From Megamerina dolium (taxonomy: Eukaryota > Arthropoda > Insecta > Diptera > Megamerinidae): 64,000 bases of DNA. The position numbers were made by a program, and so were the translations under genes. Within the stretch, counting starts at the first letter, position 1. Each line of letters begins with the position of its first letter. Below are positions 13,431 through 25,986 of the stretch, piece after piece. A model generated the notes under the pieces. It was given only the letters and a program-made list of their open reading frames with translations. It had not been told where the DNA came from and did not search any database. The stretch covers positions 62,000,649 through 62,064,648 of the forward strand of contig OY978526.1 in the NCBI GenBank assembly GCA_963854835.1, written 5' to 3'.

Positions 13431-14060
13431 GAACATAAATTACTTATAATTACAGCAACTATTACAAAAAAGAAGTTTTAATATGATAACTTCTAATTCT
13501 AATCAACAAATTTTTGATTATGGTGATTGTGTTATTGTATAAAAAGTTGGAAATCCCAATAAATATGATTACTTAAAATTGTAAGGAATCGAGCTTTATT
13601 CACGACAAGTGTTACGACTAGAAACGTTTGCTATCAACCACTTACCAAAATAAATTACTTATAGTTACAATAGTCCCAACAACACCAAAATTTGATTGTG
13701 ATCACTTGTAATAATAATAAAGAATTGTTCGATCATAATTACTTATTACTTCTTATTGTAATCATAAGAGCTTCGTCTATAAAAACTAGAAATCGAAACA
13801 GAAAGTATTTAGAGTTGAATACATAGAATCATAATTAAAAGCGGTGTAACGATGATAGTTTGAAATTTCTTGAATTTATAACATAAAATAAAATTCTTCA
13901 ATGATTACATCTAATCGCAATAAAAAGAGTTCTAATAATTACTACATGTAATCATAATCAGTACATAAAATTGAAATAAAACAGTTTAATTGTTATTAAT
14001 CTCAATATATCATATGTAAGTAATTTTAAGCCATCATAATCAACAATATTTTGATTATAT
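13430..14060. repeat. Degenerate minisatellite with TTACAAGTAATCA-type words
   Basis: Words such as GATTACTT, ACTTGTAATAATAA, CATGTAATCATAATC and TGTGTAATCATAAT recur every 50-70 bp, embedded in AT-rich sequence. The same words reappear at about 15240-15340 and 17205-17400, on the far side of the mariner relic and of the 154-bp-unit element. The two elements therefore appear to have inserted into one pre-existing repeat array. Confidence 0.5.
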
Positions 14061-14199
14061 TTTTGTGTAATCATAATAAATTTTTTTTTATTTCAATTTA
14101 AAATAATTCCAATTAAAATTATTGTTTTGTTCCAACTTAAAGTAATGTCAAGTAAAACTATTTTCTTTTTGCTATCAAAAAATGATTCGTGGTGATTTA

Positions 14200-15237
14200 A
14201 GTGATTTTAATCGCGGATAGAAGTACGTGTTGTTAAAAAATAAAATGGAATCTTCGAACGAGTATGAGGCATATTTTGTATTTTTTTTTATAAAAGTGGA
14301 AAAAATGCAACAACTGCTGCTGAAGAAATAAACGCAACTCATGGGGAGAATACCGTGAATGTAAGGACTGCGCAAAAGTGGTTTTCCAAATTACGAAGTG
14401 GTGATTGTGACGTTGAGGATGCCCCACGAACTCGTCGTCCTGACGTCTTTAACTCCGACGCCTTGCTAGAACGTGGAAGCTGAGCCAAGTTTGACAGTCG
14501 ATATGATGGTTGGAAGGTTAGATTCATCACATGGTACAGTTTACAGGCACTTGGTTCAATTGAGCAAGGTTCCAAAGCTGGGAAGATGGGTTCCGCATAA
14601 ATTTTCCATCAAAAAAACTTCAGCAGAAAGTGAATGTGTGTTCTCAGCTTGAAAATGAGAGTTTTTTGGACCGTATTGTTACTGGGGACGAAAAATGGGT
14701 CCTTTATAATTATCCAGTTCGCAAACGTCAGAGATGGCCTCCTGTTGGTGGGATATGGCCGGTATAATTTATTTTGATTTGCTGGAACCAAACCAGACGA
14801 TCATAGCTGATTATTATTGCCATCAACTATCCAAACTGAATGAAGCACTTGAAAAAAATCGTCCCTCTTTAATCAATATACGTAAAGTTTTGTTTCACCA
14901 CGACAACGCATGACAGACCTTAGGCAAGCTGAACGAGCTCGGATGGGAGCTAATGCCGCATCCACCATACTCTCCGGATTTTGCACCTTGCGATTATCAC
15001 CATTTAGGTAATAAAAACTATACCTCAAAAGAAGCTATGAAAAGGGATATCGATGCGTATTTTGTCTCCAAGATCAAACAATTTTTTGAGCAGGGAATTA
15101 AAAATTGCCTAAACGTTGGGAAGACATTGTAAATAATGCAGGAAAATATATTTTTGATTAATAAATACTGAAAGCTTCTTTTTAATTTATTTTAAAAACA
15201 CTTAAGAAAAACGCACGAACTTATGGACTGACCTGAT
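14200..15237 (+). mobile_element. Mariner (DD34D-type) transposon relic
   Basis: Plus-strand frames with breaks give INATHGENTVNVRTAQKWF and GDCDVEDAPRTRRP (helix-turn-helix region and linker, 14320-14440), WVPHKF (about 14590), FLDRIVTGDEKWVLYNYP (first catalytic Asp, about 14665-14720), a damaged HDN-type second site (near 14900, TTTTHDRP instead of HDNARP) and HPPYSPDFAPCDYHHLG (third Asp, about 14958-15008). The right end, 15205-15237, reads as a mariner-like terminal repeat (ACGAACTTATGGACTGACC). No matching left terminal repeat was found, so the 5' end is lost or diverged. Multiple stops and frameshifts; inactive. Confidence 0.85.
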
Positions 15238-15413
15238 AATAACTGAAAAAAAATTAAACCATATCATATAATCAAAATCATTTAATAATTCATAATAATA
15301 TTATCTTTTTCATAACGATTTCAAGTAATCATAACACAGTAAAGCACACTTTCTCATTGGTGAGTCAAACCAGTCTCCAGCAATAGCATTTGAATTCTGT
15401 AATAAAAATCACC

Positions 15414-17050
<1,637 letters not shown>

Positions 17051-17204
17051 ACTAATCCCTTTCTGCTCTACTACGTCACAATTTTTTTACAGTGATTTAA
17101 AATTTGATTTTTTAGGCAAAAGTAGAATTATATAATTTGAAAAACGCCCGTATGGGTCATTTTGGACCTTTTTTCGAAAACTCCCTAAAAATCCGTCTTT
17201 TTTG

Positions 17205-17400
17205 GATAACGATTACAAGTAATCAAAATCAAGAATATTATGTTATCCTATAAGCGTAATCTACATTTTCTATTACAGTTGAAAGTAATCCATCTTAGAA
17301 GTTTTTTTTATTACAAGCAAAGGAAATCAAAATTGTTTTGTTTACCATTTCAAGTAATCAAAATCATTGAATATTTGATTACGAAATAATGAATACTTTC
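17205..17400. repeat. Continuation of the TTACAAGTAATCA-type minisatellite
   Basis: ATTACAAGTAATCAAAATCA at about 17211-17230 and TTTCAAGTAATCAAAATCAT at about 17347-17366 are the least degenerate units of the array seen at 13430-14060. Confidence 0.5.
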
Positions 17401-17424
17401 TCAGCTCTATTTGTCATTGTATAT

Positions 17425-18155
17425 ACTTACTTACTTAATTATGTGGCAATAATAACCGAATATCGATTTAGGCCCAATATAACATGCTTCGCCAGCCATC
17501 TCTATTCTTCGCTAGCTGCGGCCAGTTAGAAATTCCAAGCGCCATCTGGTTGTCCAGTACTTCGTCTTTCCACCGGAGGTTAGGTCTTCCTCTTCTGCGT
17601 CGTCCTCCAGCCGGTTCCGAAAATAACACCTTCTTAGCTGGAACGTGTTCTTCCATTCGCTGGACATGACCTAGCCAGCGCAGCCGTTGGATTCTGATGC
17701 GCTTTACTATGTCAATATCGGCATACAGCTCGTACAGCTCATGGTGGTACCTTATTCGATACTCGCCATCAACGCAAATAGGTCTAAAGATCTTGCGTAG
17801 GACTTTTCTCTCGAAAACTTCAAGCATTCGCTCATCCGAAGTGGAAATTGTCCAGGCTTCAGCGCCATTTGTATGGACAGGCATAATGAGAGGCTTGTAG
17901 AGCGTAGTTTCCGTTCTTCGAGAGAGGGCTCTACTTCTAAATTGCTTACTTATCCCAAAGTAACACCGGTTTGCAAGAGTGATCCTTCGCAATATCTCTA
18001 GGCTGACGTTACTGCTGTTAATGCCGGGTCCAAGATAGACGAAGTCCTTCACCACCGCGAAAGTGTAATTGTCAACAATGACGTGTTGCTGGGACTCTTT
18101 GTTTGTTGACCCTAGATACTTCGTCTTGCCCTCGTTCACCGTAAGAGCCATTCTA
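17425..18155 (-). mobile_element. 5'-truncated RTE-like LINE (C-terminal part)
   Basis: An open 227-codon frame (18151 down to 17468) starts at TVNEGKTKYLGS and continues through VKDFVYLGPGINS, NGAEAWTISTSDERMLEVFE, RLRWLGHVQRMEEH and a basic GGRRRRGRPNLRWKD segment. This is the region after the YADD catalytic box in RTE-type reverse transcriptases, so the polymerase core is absent. The 3' end on the minus strand finishes in AAGTAAGTAAG-like sequence (17427-17440), matching the tail of the fuller copy at 60100-63268. The first Met is internal to the ancestral protein; truncation is near 18155. It keeps about 62 codons that the fuller copy has lost. Confidence 0.88.
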
Positions 18156-18425
18156 CATTAACTACATTACCATCTCTTTAAATATATTGAATTATTTAGC
18201 TGCACACCGAGCATAAACCAATATACAATATATTAATATACTGCCTGAAGTGTTATATGCATAACATATATGTACATAGATACGCCCTGAGGCTGCTTAA
18301 TTTTTAAATTAATTAACTTTTCTTGTATTACAATACATGCATATTTAATCAACCATTATTGTGCTCTACTTACTACTTTCTTTTTATCTGTCTTTTTTTA
18401 CTTTTATGTATGTAAATATCAACAG

Positions 18426-21400
18426 GTTTGTGCATTATCGAAGCGTGGCATGATATTACAACCTGACGTACTATCATATAATGATGCGATAGTACCACCA
18501 CCAATACCACCAGCTGCTGTTGCTGATGGTGCTATAGCAGCTGCTTCATTGGGTGGCAGTAGTGGTAGTGCCATGAGCATTCATCATCATCATCATCAGC
18601 AGCAGCAACAGCAGCAGAATCAGCTACATCATCAGCAACACAATATGGCTGCACAGCAAACATCATCCATATTGGCAGCGCCCAGTTCTTCAATTAGTGT
18701 AAAATCAATACAACAGAATATAATAATTGCAAACGCCGGTCTTAGTTATGAGGATGTACTCAACGATGATTTTCAATTTGATATGGATGGACATGATGTT
18801 ATGGTATTTTTGCATATACAAAAGACGGGAGGTACATCGTTTGGGCGACATTTGGTGCGTGATCTGGATTTAAAGGTAAGAATATCAATATCATATCAAT
18901 TTGATCAGTATAATATCTGATCAAATGAATTTGAAAATACGCAAGATTTATAGTTTTCATTAAATCAATATTTCATACAAAATTTTACTGTTGCTTCGGT
19001 TTGCATTTATAAAATAATACTCTCTTTGTCAACCACAGCGCTTGGTAATTCTTTGAAAATGTTTCTTGCCGCAATAAAGTTTTTAAAATTAATTTACTCT
19101 ACATGCTCATTTGTATGATTTTAAAGTGTGCAACAATGGCCATAATAACGTGTGTACCCATTTCAATTAAAACATTTTTTAAACTTATTACTAAAATAAA
19201 GAAACAATATGCAAAACAATATTGACTTGTTGTTAATTTCATTATTTTTTCATTTGTTTACCTGTTGTTTAAATTCTTGCAGACATTTGCATTAAGGCAG
19301 AATGTAAATTTCTTTTGAACCCGAAACTCTGGTGATTATTTATCACCATATGAGTATGAGTTTGTATTATTTCTGATCGCTTGACAACAAATTTAACTGA
19401 TTTATGCAATTCATTGCGTTTCGAAAATGTATGCTCTATGAATTTTAAATAGGTAACATTTACAATATGCCTTCTGATGACCAGATCTGACAGTGACACT
19501 GACACTGACAATTTACATAAAGTTGTTTCTTCTCTTTGGTTATATTTTTAATGCTATTTTATTATTTCATTTTATATTTTTGCTTTCAGCGACCCTGTGA
19601 ATGCCAAAGACAACGTAAACGCTGCTATTGCTTCCGTCCACATCGCAATGAGAATTGGCTTTTCTCACGTTATTCCACTGGTTGGAAATGTGGCTTACAC
19701 GCCGATTGGACCGAATTAACGAGTTGTGTTGATGTGGAACTGGATAAGAATGAAGGAGAAACGGCGAAACGTCGTTATTTCTATATAACTCTATTGCGTG
19801 AGCCGATATCACGTTACATGTCCGAATATCGACATGTAAGACGTGGTGCCACATGGAAAGGTTCACGCCATTGGTGTCTGGGACGTCAAGCGACAGCAGC
19901 CGAATTGCCACCATGTTATAAGGGCAAAGATTGGCTCGACGTAGACTTGGATGAATTTGCAGCATGTGATTCGAATTTGGCGGCAAATCGACAGACGCGT
20001 ATGTTGGCCGATTTAGCGCTAGTAGGCTGCTATAATAAAACGTCGATGCCATCGCATGAGCGTGATCGTGTGATGCTCGCAAGCGCAAAAAGAAATTTAG
20101 CTGCAATGGCTTATTTTGGACTGACTGAATATCAAAAGGTTAGAAGAGTATCAATAAACTAAACTCTTGCATTTTATTCGCTCATTTTCCATTTCACTGC
20201 ACAGATATCACAGTATATTTTTGAGGAAACGTTTAATCTACGTTTTGCTATACCATTCGAACAACATAATACAACAATGTCCGCATCAGCCGTGCATAAT
20301 TTGCGACCGGATCAAAAGAGACATATTGAGCAACTGAATAGTTTAGATATTGAGCTGTATGCGTTTGCGAAAAATTTACTATTTCAACGGTAAGTATTGG
20401 CGCTTGATGAATTGTATATTCTAATTCATATGGAAAATAAAGTTCCCTAGGAAGTTTTTACCACAGTTTATATCTGTACCTAATACTTTTTTATTTTCCC
20501 ATTACAATCGAATATTTATTAAGACCTCATGTAAAGTCTCAGTGGTTTTCTGTACCCTTATTTCTTATTTCCACAAAAATCAAACAAAAATTGAGCCTGG
20601 GTGTTTTTATACTCTATATCAAACTCAGGTCAATCTGAGAGTCTAACACGAAACAAAACTGCAAAAACTCATAGATAAACATCCACACAATTTAGAAGAT
20701 AGATATTCGTTATTAATATAAACCTATAAGTGCCTTCACCATTTTTGGCCTTTGCCAGTTTCCATTTTTCTGGAAGTTTCCAAAAACACAGGATATTTGT
20801 ATCTTGGCGTCTTAATTTTGTTACGGGCTTCATTTTATAGACGAGGGGTATTTTTGTGTAGCGCAAGCAAATTATTTAATTTTCCAATTGTAGGCACATT
20901 CTGTATAGTGGTTCTCAGCTCTATGGACAATAATATATCACTTAGTACACCTTTATCGTATTTTCTTGTAATATAGAAAATCGCTATGTTTGGATCTCTA
21001 TATATTAACGAATAGGTATTTAAATTAATTTCCTTGGAAGTTTTTGAACTACAGAAAAATGCTAAAATAAAACAAATAAAAAATAATAATCGGTTAAACA
21101 CACAATATTGATTAATCAATTCATTTTCACTTTTAGTTTAATATTCGCATTTAATCTAACGATTAATCTAATTTTGAAATAATCAATATACAAACTATTC
21201 AACCAATAAATGTATAAATAAAAAAAAAAAAATTAACCCATTAATCAATTAATCGAATAATATTTCACTTATCCGATATTTGTTAAACAATCAACACATT
21301 TTCACTTTGAACTTTCTTTGCATTTGAAATTGTCTTTTGAAATAAAAATTTTATACGCATTTCATTCTCGTAAGTTCCTAATAAACCAAAATCATGAGGG

Positions 21401-23260
21401 ACTCTTTTTATACCCTGCATAATGTAATATGCAAGGTATATTCATTTCGGTCAGATGTTTGTAACCACTTGAAGGAATCGCCGGAGATATAGAAAAGTAT
21501 ATATATTTGTGATCAGCGTTGCTTAAATTTTCGATTTAACTATGTCCGTCCGTCCGTCTGTCCGTCACCTGGTTGGTTCACACGATAACTTGAGCAAATA
21601 TTGAGCTATTGTGACGAAATTTGTCACAAGTAACCTATGATCCAAGAGTACGGAGGGGATTGATATTGGGCATGATCGGTCAATAGCCACGCCCACACCA
21701 AGCAAAGCGACTAACCTCGGAATTTACAAAATGTTTAACTTGCTATAACGCACTTAATATACCATTTGAGGCAAAAATATTTAGCACATAGCGTTATGTT
21801 ATACTACTACATAACCTTGCCAAAAATGAGCGAGCCACGCCTACTTTTTATTGTAGCTCCCATACAAAGTGTCTGTACTTCTTTTAAATTGAAACAGCTG
21901 TAACTTCTGCAATCACCCGGATAGAATAACCATAATTAACACTTAGATTAATATGATAGTCGCAAATAATCTGGCAAAAAATCAACATGCCACGGCCACT
22001 TTGTAATGGGGCTAACATACAAAGTTGCGAAAATTGAAAAAAAATTTTAGCCGCTATAACTTACGAACTATTCAGCGTAGGACAACCAAATTTAAGGTGT
22101 GGATAAATATTGTAAAGATAATTACATTTATAAGAATAGAGCAAGCCACGCCCACTACTAAGCCTTGGAATTATCTTAAGAACCCCTTAAAACACCCTCA
22201 ATTTACAAAATACTTCGTCAAATTCAACCATATTTTAGGCGTAGATTAGTATTATAAGCAAAAATTGTTCCTCATAAAACTGGTGAGCCACGCTTACTTC
22301 TTAATGTAGTTCCCATACAATATAGTGGGAATAGAAGATAAAGATGGATATTCGAGCAAACTTTGGTCGGTCCCAGCCGACTGTATGGTCATTTCTTGAC
22401 TCTTATTTATGATCATTTTGTTCATATTGAATCAGAAATGAGTCCTAAATCATATGGATCAGATTTAGATGAGTCTTAAATATGGATCATAGAAGACTCA
22501 TAAATTGGAAGAACGCTTTTTTATGCGTCTTAAATTAACTGATTTACGAACTTTCTGCAACTATTTTCTATATAAATTTATGAACCATATGATTTGAAAA
22601 ATTTTGTTAATCATAATTTTAATTAACTTAACTGTATTAATAATAATCCGTTAATAGCGCAGGCCTCATATATCAAAATTAAAGGAAGGGAACTTTTTGA
22701 CATTTCGTAATCTATTTAAATTAATGTTTTCGTTTCAACATGTGTAAGCCATATTCGAAATCACCTGAAGAAATGTATTAATTAATATATGAAACATTAA
22801 TATTAATATCATTTTTAAAATACATTTTGATGAAATCAATATTTTTCGTATAATGAAATTTTAGTAAATTCGATCGAACTGCCCATCGTGGCGGAACGTT
22901 TAGCTTTCAATCTTTTAGCAATATACGCTCCAAAAAAAAAAAATAGGGAAGTGTATTTAACAGAATTTGGAAGTCGATAGATAAGATTCAACTCAAACTT
23001 TACACATATTTTCTTCCTACGATATTCTTTTATATAAATCATCTGCTTTCATTTCCTATTCACCTTGGTAGTTAATATAAATACATTTATATAAGAATTT
23101 ATTTAAACAATTTTTTAATTATAGATTCGAGCATCTAAAGTCAAAAGATAACAATTTTGATAAACGCTTTGCAAACCTTGGCAATATCTATTATAAGCAA
23201 GGTGTCACCGAATTCAATTGGGATAGTAATATTGATGACGGAGTGAGCACAGATCATTGA
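18426..23260 (+). CDS. Hs6st: Heparan-sulfate 6-O-sulfotransferase, four 3' coding exons
   Basis: Type II Golgi enzyme that transfers sulfate from PAPS to the 6-O position of glucosamine in heparan sulfate, affecting FGF and other growth-factor signalling (family knowledge). Exons: 18426-18875, 19590-20138, 20205-20389, 23125-23260; all junctions have GT/AG and the phases join to 439 codons plus stop. Exon 1 here has a His/Gln-rich stretch (HHHHHQQQQQQQ) and ends with the 5'-phosphosulfate loop FLHIQKTGGTSFGRHL. The next exon has Cys-rich RPCECQRQRKRCYC and the 3'-phosphate-binding LREPISRYMSEYRHV. The C-terminus is ...DDGVSTDH. No membrane anchor is encoded here. A pyrimidine-rich tract and CAG before 18426 suggest an upstream exon that I could not find; otherwise translation would start at the ATG at 18450. 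The third intron (2.7 kb) holds a repeat element. AATAAA occurs at 23853-23858. Confidence 0.95.
18876..19589 (+). other. Hs6st intron (714 bp)
   Basis: Donor GTAAGA, acceptor TTGCTTTCAG. No embedded gene seen; a short run of TGACAC repeats lies near 19490-19510. Confidence 0.85.
20390..23124 (+). other. Hs6st intron (2.7 kb) carrying a repeat element
   Basis: Donor GTAAGT, acceptor TTATAG. Contains AT-rich sequence with ATTAATCAATTAATCG-type words (about 21095-21260) and copy II of the 154-bp-unit element (21410-22386). No extra coding exon was recognised. Confidence 0.85.
21410..22386. mobile_element. Non-coding element with 154-bp internal units, copy II (opposite orientation)
   Basis: Starts TACCCTGCATAATGTAATAT (21411-21430) and ends CGGTCCCAGCCGACTGT (near 22368-22384), the reverse complements of the two ends of copy I. 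Unit markers of the type GCCACGCCTAC / TAGCTCCCATACAAAG fall at 21834, 21989, 22145 and 22287. It lies inside an intron of Hs6st. It has no (AT)n tract at the place where copy I has about 355 bp of it. Confidence 0.75.
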
Positions 23261-24692
23261 AACCAAAAATATATGCATACAAATAGATGATAGATCAACA
23301 ACAAAAATGCTTAGCTTTAAGAATGATAGTTCATATTACAAAAAGAGGTACATACTTTAGTATAGAATTAGATGCTTAAGTATATAGTAATTTGCTTTTA
23401 AGGCAATTGTATTATGAAAATGATTTAAGTTGTATTTTATGAAATTATGGAATACTTTTCTATTCACCTTTTCTAAAAAAAAATCGCATTAGTATAAATT
23501 TCTATTGTTAAAGCTAATTTGCTAATTTATGCCATACAAAAACAAGGAAAGAAAGAAAAAAGGCATTGCAACAAGGACTTGCAAATGAAGAGCATTAGTA
23601 ATCCAATTGCAGTTGGTTAAATAATATATCGAATTAAACAAATTAAGCAGGAACTACATATACACATACATACATATACACATAAAATTAAATACACAGG
23701 AACTTTAAAACATTTGAAAAGTAATGCATAAAATTAATATCTTAACGAAACGAATGAAAAATTACTTAATTTTTGTATTATTTATTTGTATGAGCCTTAC
23801 ATATGTAATTATAAACAGTTGAAGTATATACGAATTCGGAAATATCATTGTAAATAAAAATGCATAAAATGTAATCTTAAGTAGAATATAAAAGAAAAGA
23901 AAAGTATAAAAATAAGGATAAATCATCATTTTTCATTGGTTTCATAGGAAATGAAGCATTGACAAACAACCACAGCAAAAACTATGTCATAAATTAGTAT
24001 TTATTATTATAATTAATTTTATGTTACTATTTAATTATTCTTTATATTTTTCTTTCTTTTTATTTAAGTTAATATACCTTTTGTACATTGCTGTATTAAT
24101 TTTATTATTATAATTAATTTTATGTTACTATTTAATTATTCTTTATATTTTTCTTTCTTTTTATTTAAGTTAATATACCTTTTGTACATTTCTGTATTAA
24201 TTTCGAATTGAAATACTATATGTTTTGTGTAATTATTTAAAACTTTCTTAACTTTCTGCAAATTTCAAATTCAAATTTTAATATATGTACAGTATATTAT
24301 ATGGAAGTAGAAGTGAATTTATAGGAAAAAACATCAGTTGCGAGCAATGAAAAAAAGTATAAAATATAAATTTATTTAATTCGTAATACCTAATCAAGTG
24401 TGAATGTATTTTGGAATTCCTTAAAACGTGTAATTATTTTGAAAAATTAAAAGAAGAGAAGAATTTTTTTGATCTATCAACAACAATTTTTTGGAAAATT
24501 ATTATGAATTATTCTGAAAATGCATAAAATTAACTGACTAATTGGAATCCATTGCAAACATTCTTAATAATGGCACCTTTTCGTGAGAAGAGTAAATGTG
24601 CCGAAACTAAAAAAGATATCACATAAATATGTGCTTTTCTGTTTTGCATAAAGGTGGTGGTCAAGGAGGTTTAGGTGGTCAATGTACATGAT
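23261..24692. other. Hs6st 3' flank, AT-rich, probable 3'UTR at its start
   Basis: AATAAA at 23853-23858 could mark polyadenylation about 600 bp after the stop codon. Beyond that there is only AT-rich sequence and a 101-bp tandem duplication. Confidence 0.5.
24000..24201. repeat. 101-bp direct tandem duplication
   Basis: The segment starting TTTATTATTATAATTAATTT at 24000 recurs at 24101. The copies differ by one base (TTGCTG against TTTCTG), so the duplication is young. Confidence 0.9.
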
Positions 24693-24693
24693 A

Positions 24694-25984
24694 AAGGGTT
24701 ATCCATTTTGCGGTTTCAAAAGTAAATGTAAATAAAACACATATAAAATATTTTTTATCATGATATTTCTTTTTTATTATAATGTTGACATTATGTGTGA
24801 AATACTACATCATTTAAATGACCACCACGCGAATTGTTGCAAGCATCGATTCTTTTGAGGTAATTTTCGACCACTTTTTGACACATATTGGGCGGTATCT
24901 CAGCCATAACGTGACGAATGTTGGTTTTTAGGTGCTCAAGAGTTAAAGGTTTATTTGCATAAACACGGTCTTTCGCGTAGCCCCACAAAAAAAAGTCAAG
25001 CGGTGTCAAATCGCATGATCTTGGTGGCCACTTGATATCGCCACGACGAGAAATTACGCGGCCAGAAAATTTCTCTTGCAATAAAGCCATATTCGCTCGA
25101 GTTGTGTGGCATGTGGCACCGTCTTGTTGAAACCACATATTCTCTAAGTCGTATTCTTCAATAGCAGGCAAAAAAAAGTCGGTTATCATATGACCATAAC
25201 GCTCCGAATTGACGGTGACAGTCGTTCCATCGTCGTTTTCGAAGAAGTAAGGTCCAATCACACCTCCGGACCAAAGAGCGCACCAAGCAGTGACTTTTTG
25301 TAGTGGCCTCTCTTCAATTACTTGAGGGTTCTCAGAACCCCAAATACGACAATTTTGTTTGTTAACATACCCACCGAGTGAGAAATGTGCTTCGTCGCTG
25401 AAGAAAATTTTGTTCGAAAAATCGCCGTCCACCGCCTGTTGTTCAAGCACCCATTCGACGTATCTACGACGTTGTGAATGGTCAGCTGGCTTCAGTTGTT
25501 GTGTGAGCTGGATTGTATATGGATGTAGGTGTAGATCCAAATGCAAAATACGCCATAATGTGCCTTAAGACAGTCCTAATTCCTGAGAACGACGAGGAAT
25601 CGACACATTCGGGTCTTCGGCAACACTTTCACTTACAGCAGCGATATTTTCGGTGGTACGAGCGAAACGATGATGCACAGGCCTTATAATATCTGTAACC
25701 GACCCAGTCTCTTCATATTTCTTCACAATTTTGCCAATTGCTTGCGTAGTTGGACGATTATGTAAACCATAATCTCCTCTTAAAGCACGATATGTGGCTG
25801 TGACAGAATCACCATTTTTGTAGTAGGTTTTTACAATTTTAATGCGTTGTGCGATAGTTAGGCGATCCATTTTCGCAAATGTCAGACTTTGAACTGAAAA
25901 AGAAAGAAATTGTTTGAACAACTCAGTTTGACAGACGTCGAATTCTAGACCTATACTTTTGAAACCGCGAAATGGATAACCCTT
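24694..25984 (-). mobile_element. DD41D mariner-like element, copy 2 (rosa-type)
   Basis: A complete element of 1291 bp with TA duplications at 24692-24693 and 25985-25986 and the same AAGGGTTATCCATTT terminal repeats as copy 1, inserted in the opposite orientation, downstream of Hs6st. The least damaged of the three copies. Confidence 0.93.
24791..25870 (-). pseudogene. DD41D transposase, copy 2 (single premature stop)
   Basis: From the ATG at 25870 to the stop at 24791 the frame is continuous over 360 codons except for one TAA at codon 102 (25565-25567). Helix-turn-helix region in the first 100 residues; catalytic motifs FFSDEAHF, WFQQDGATCH and PLDFFLWG, with 41 residues between the second and third Asp. 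It also lacks two codons (His-Pro of RPLHPQKV), an in-frame 6-bp deletion relative to copies 1 and 3. The stop codon is at exactly the same place and of the same kind as in copy 1. Without read-through the product would lack the whole catalytic domain. Confidence 0.93.
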
Positions 25985-25986
25985 TA

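Noticed and set aside
19567..20106. 179-codon minus-strand frame opposite Hs6st
   Set aside because: Shadow of the conserved Hs6st exon on the other strand; low-complexity and no motifs.
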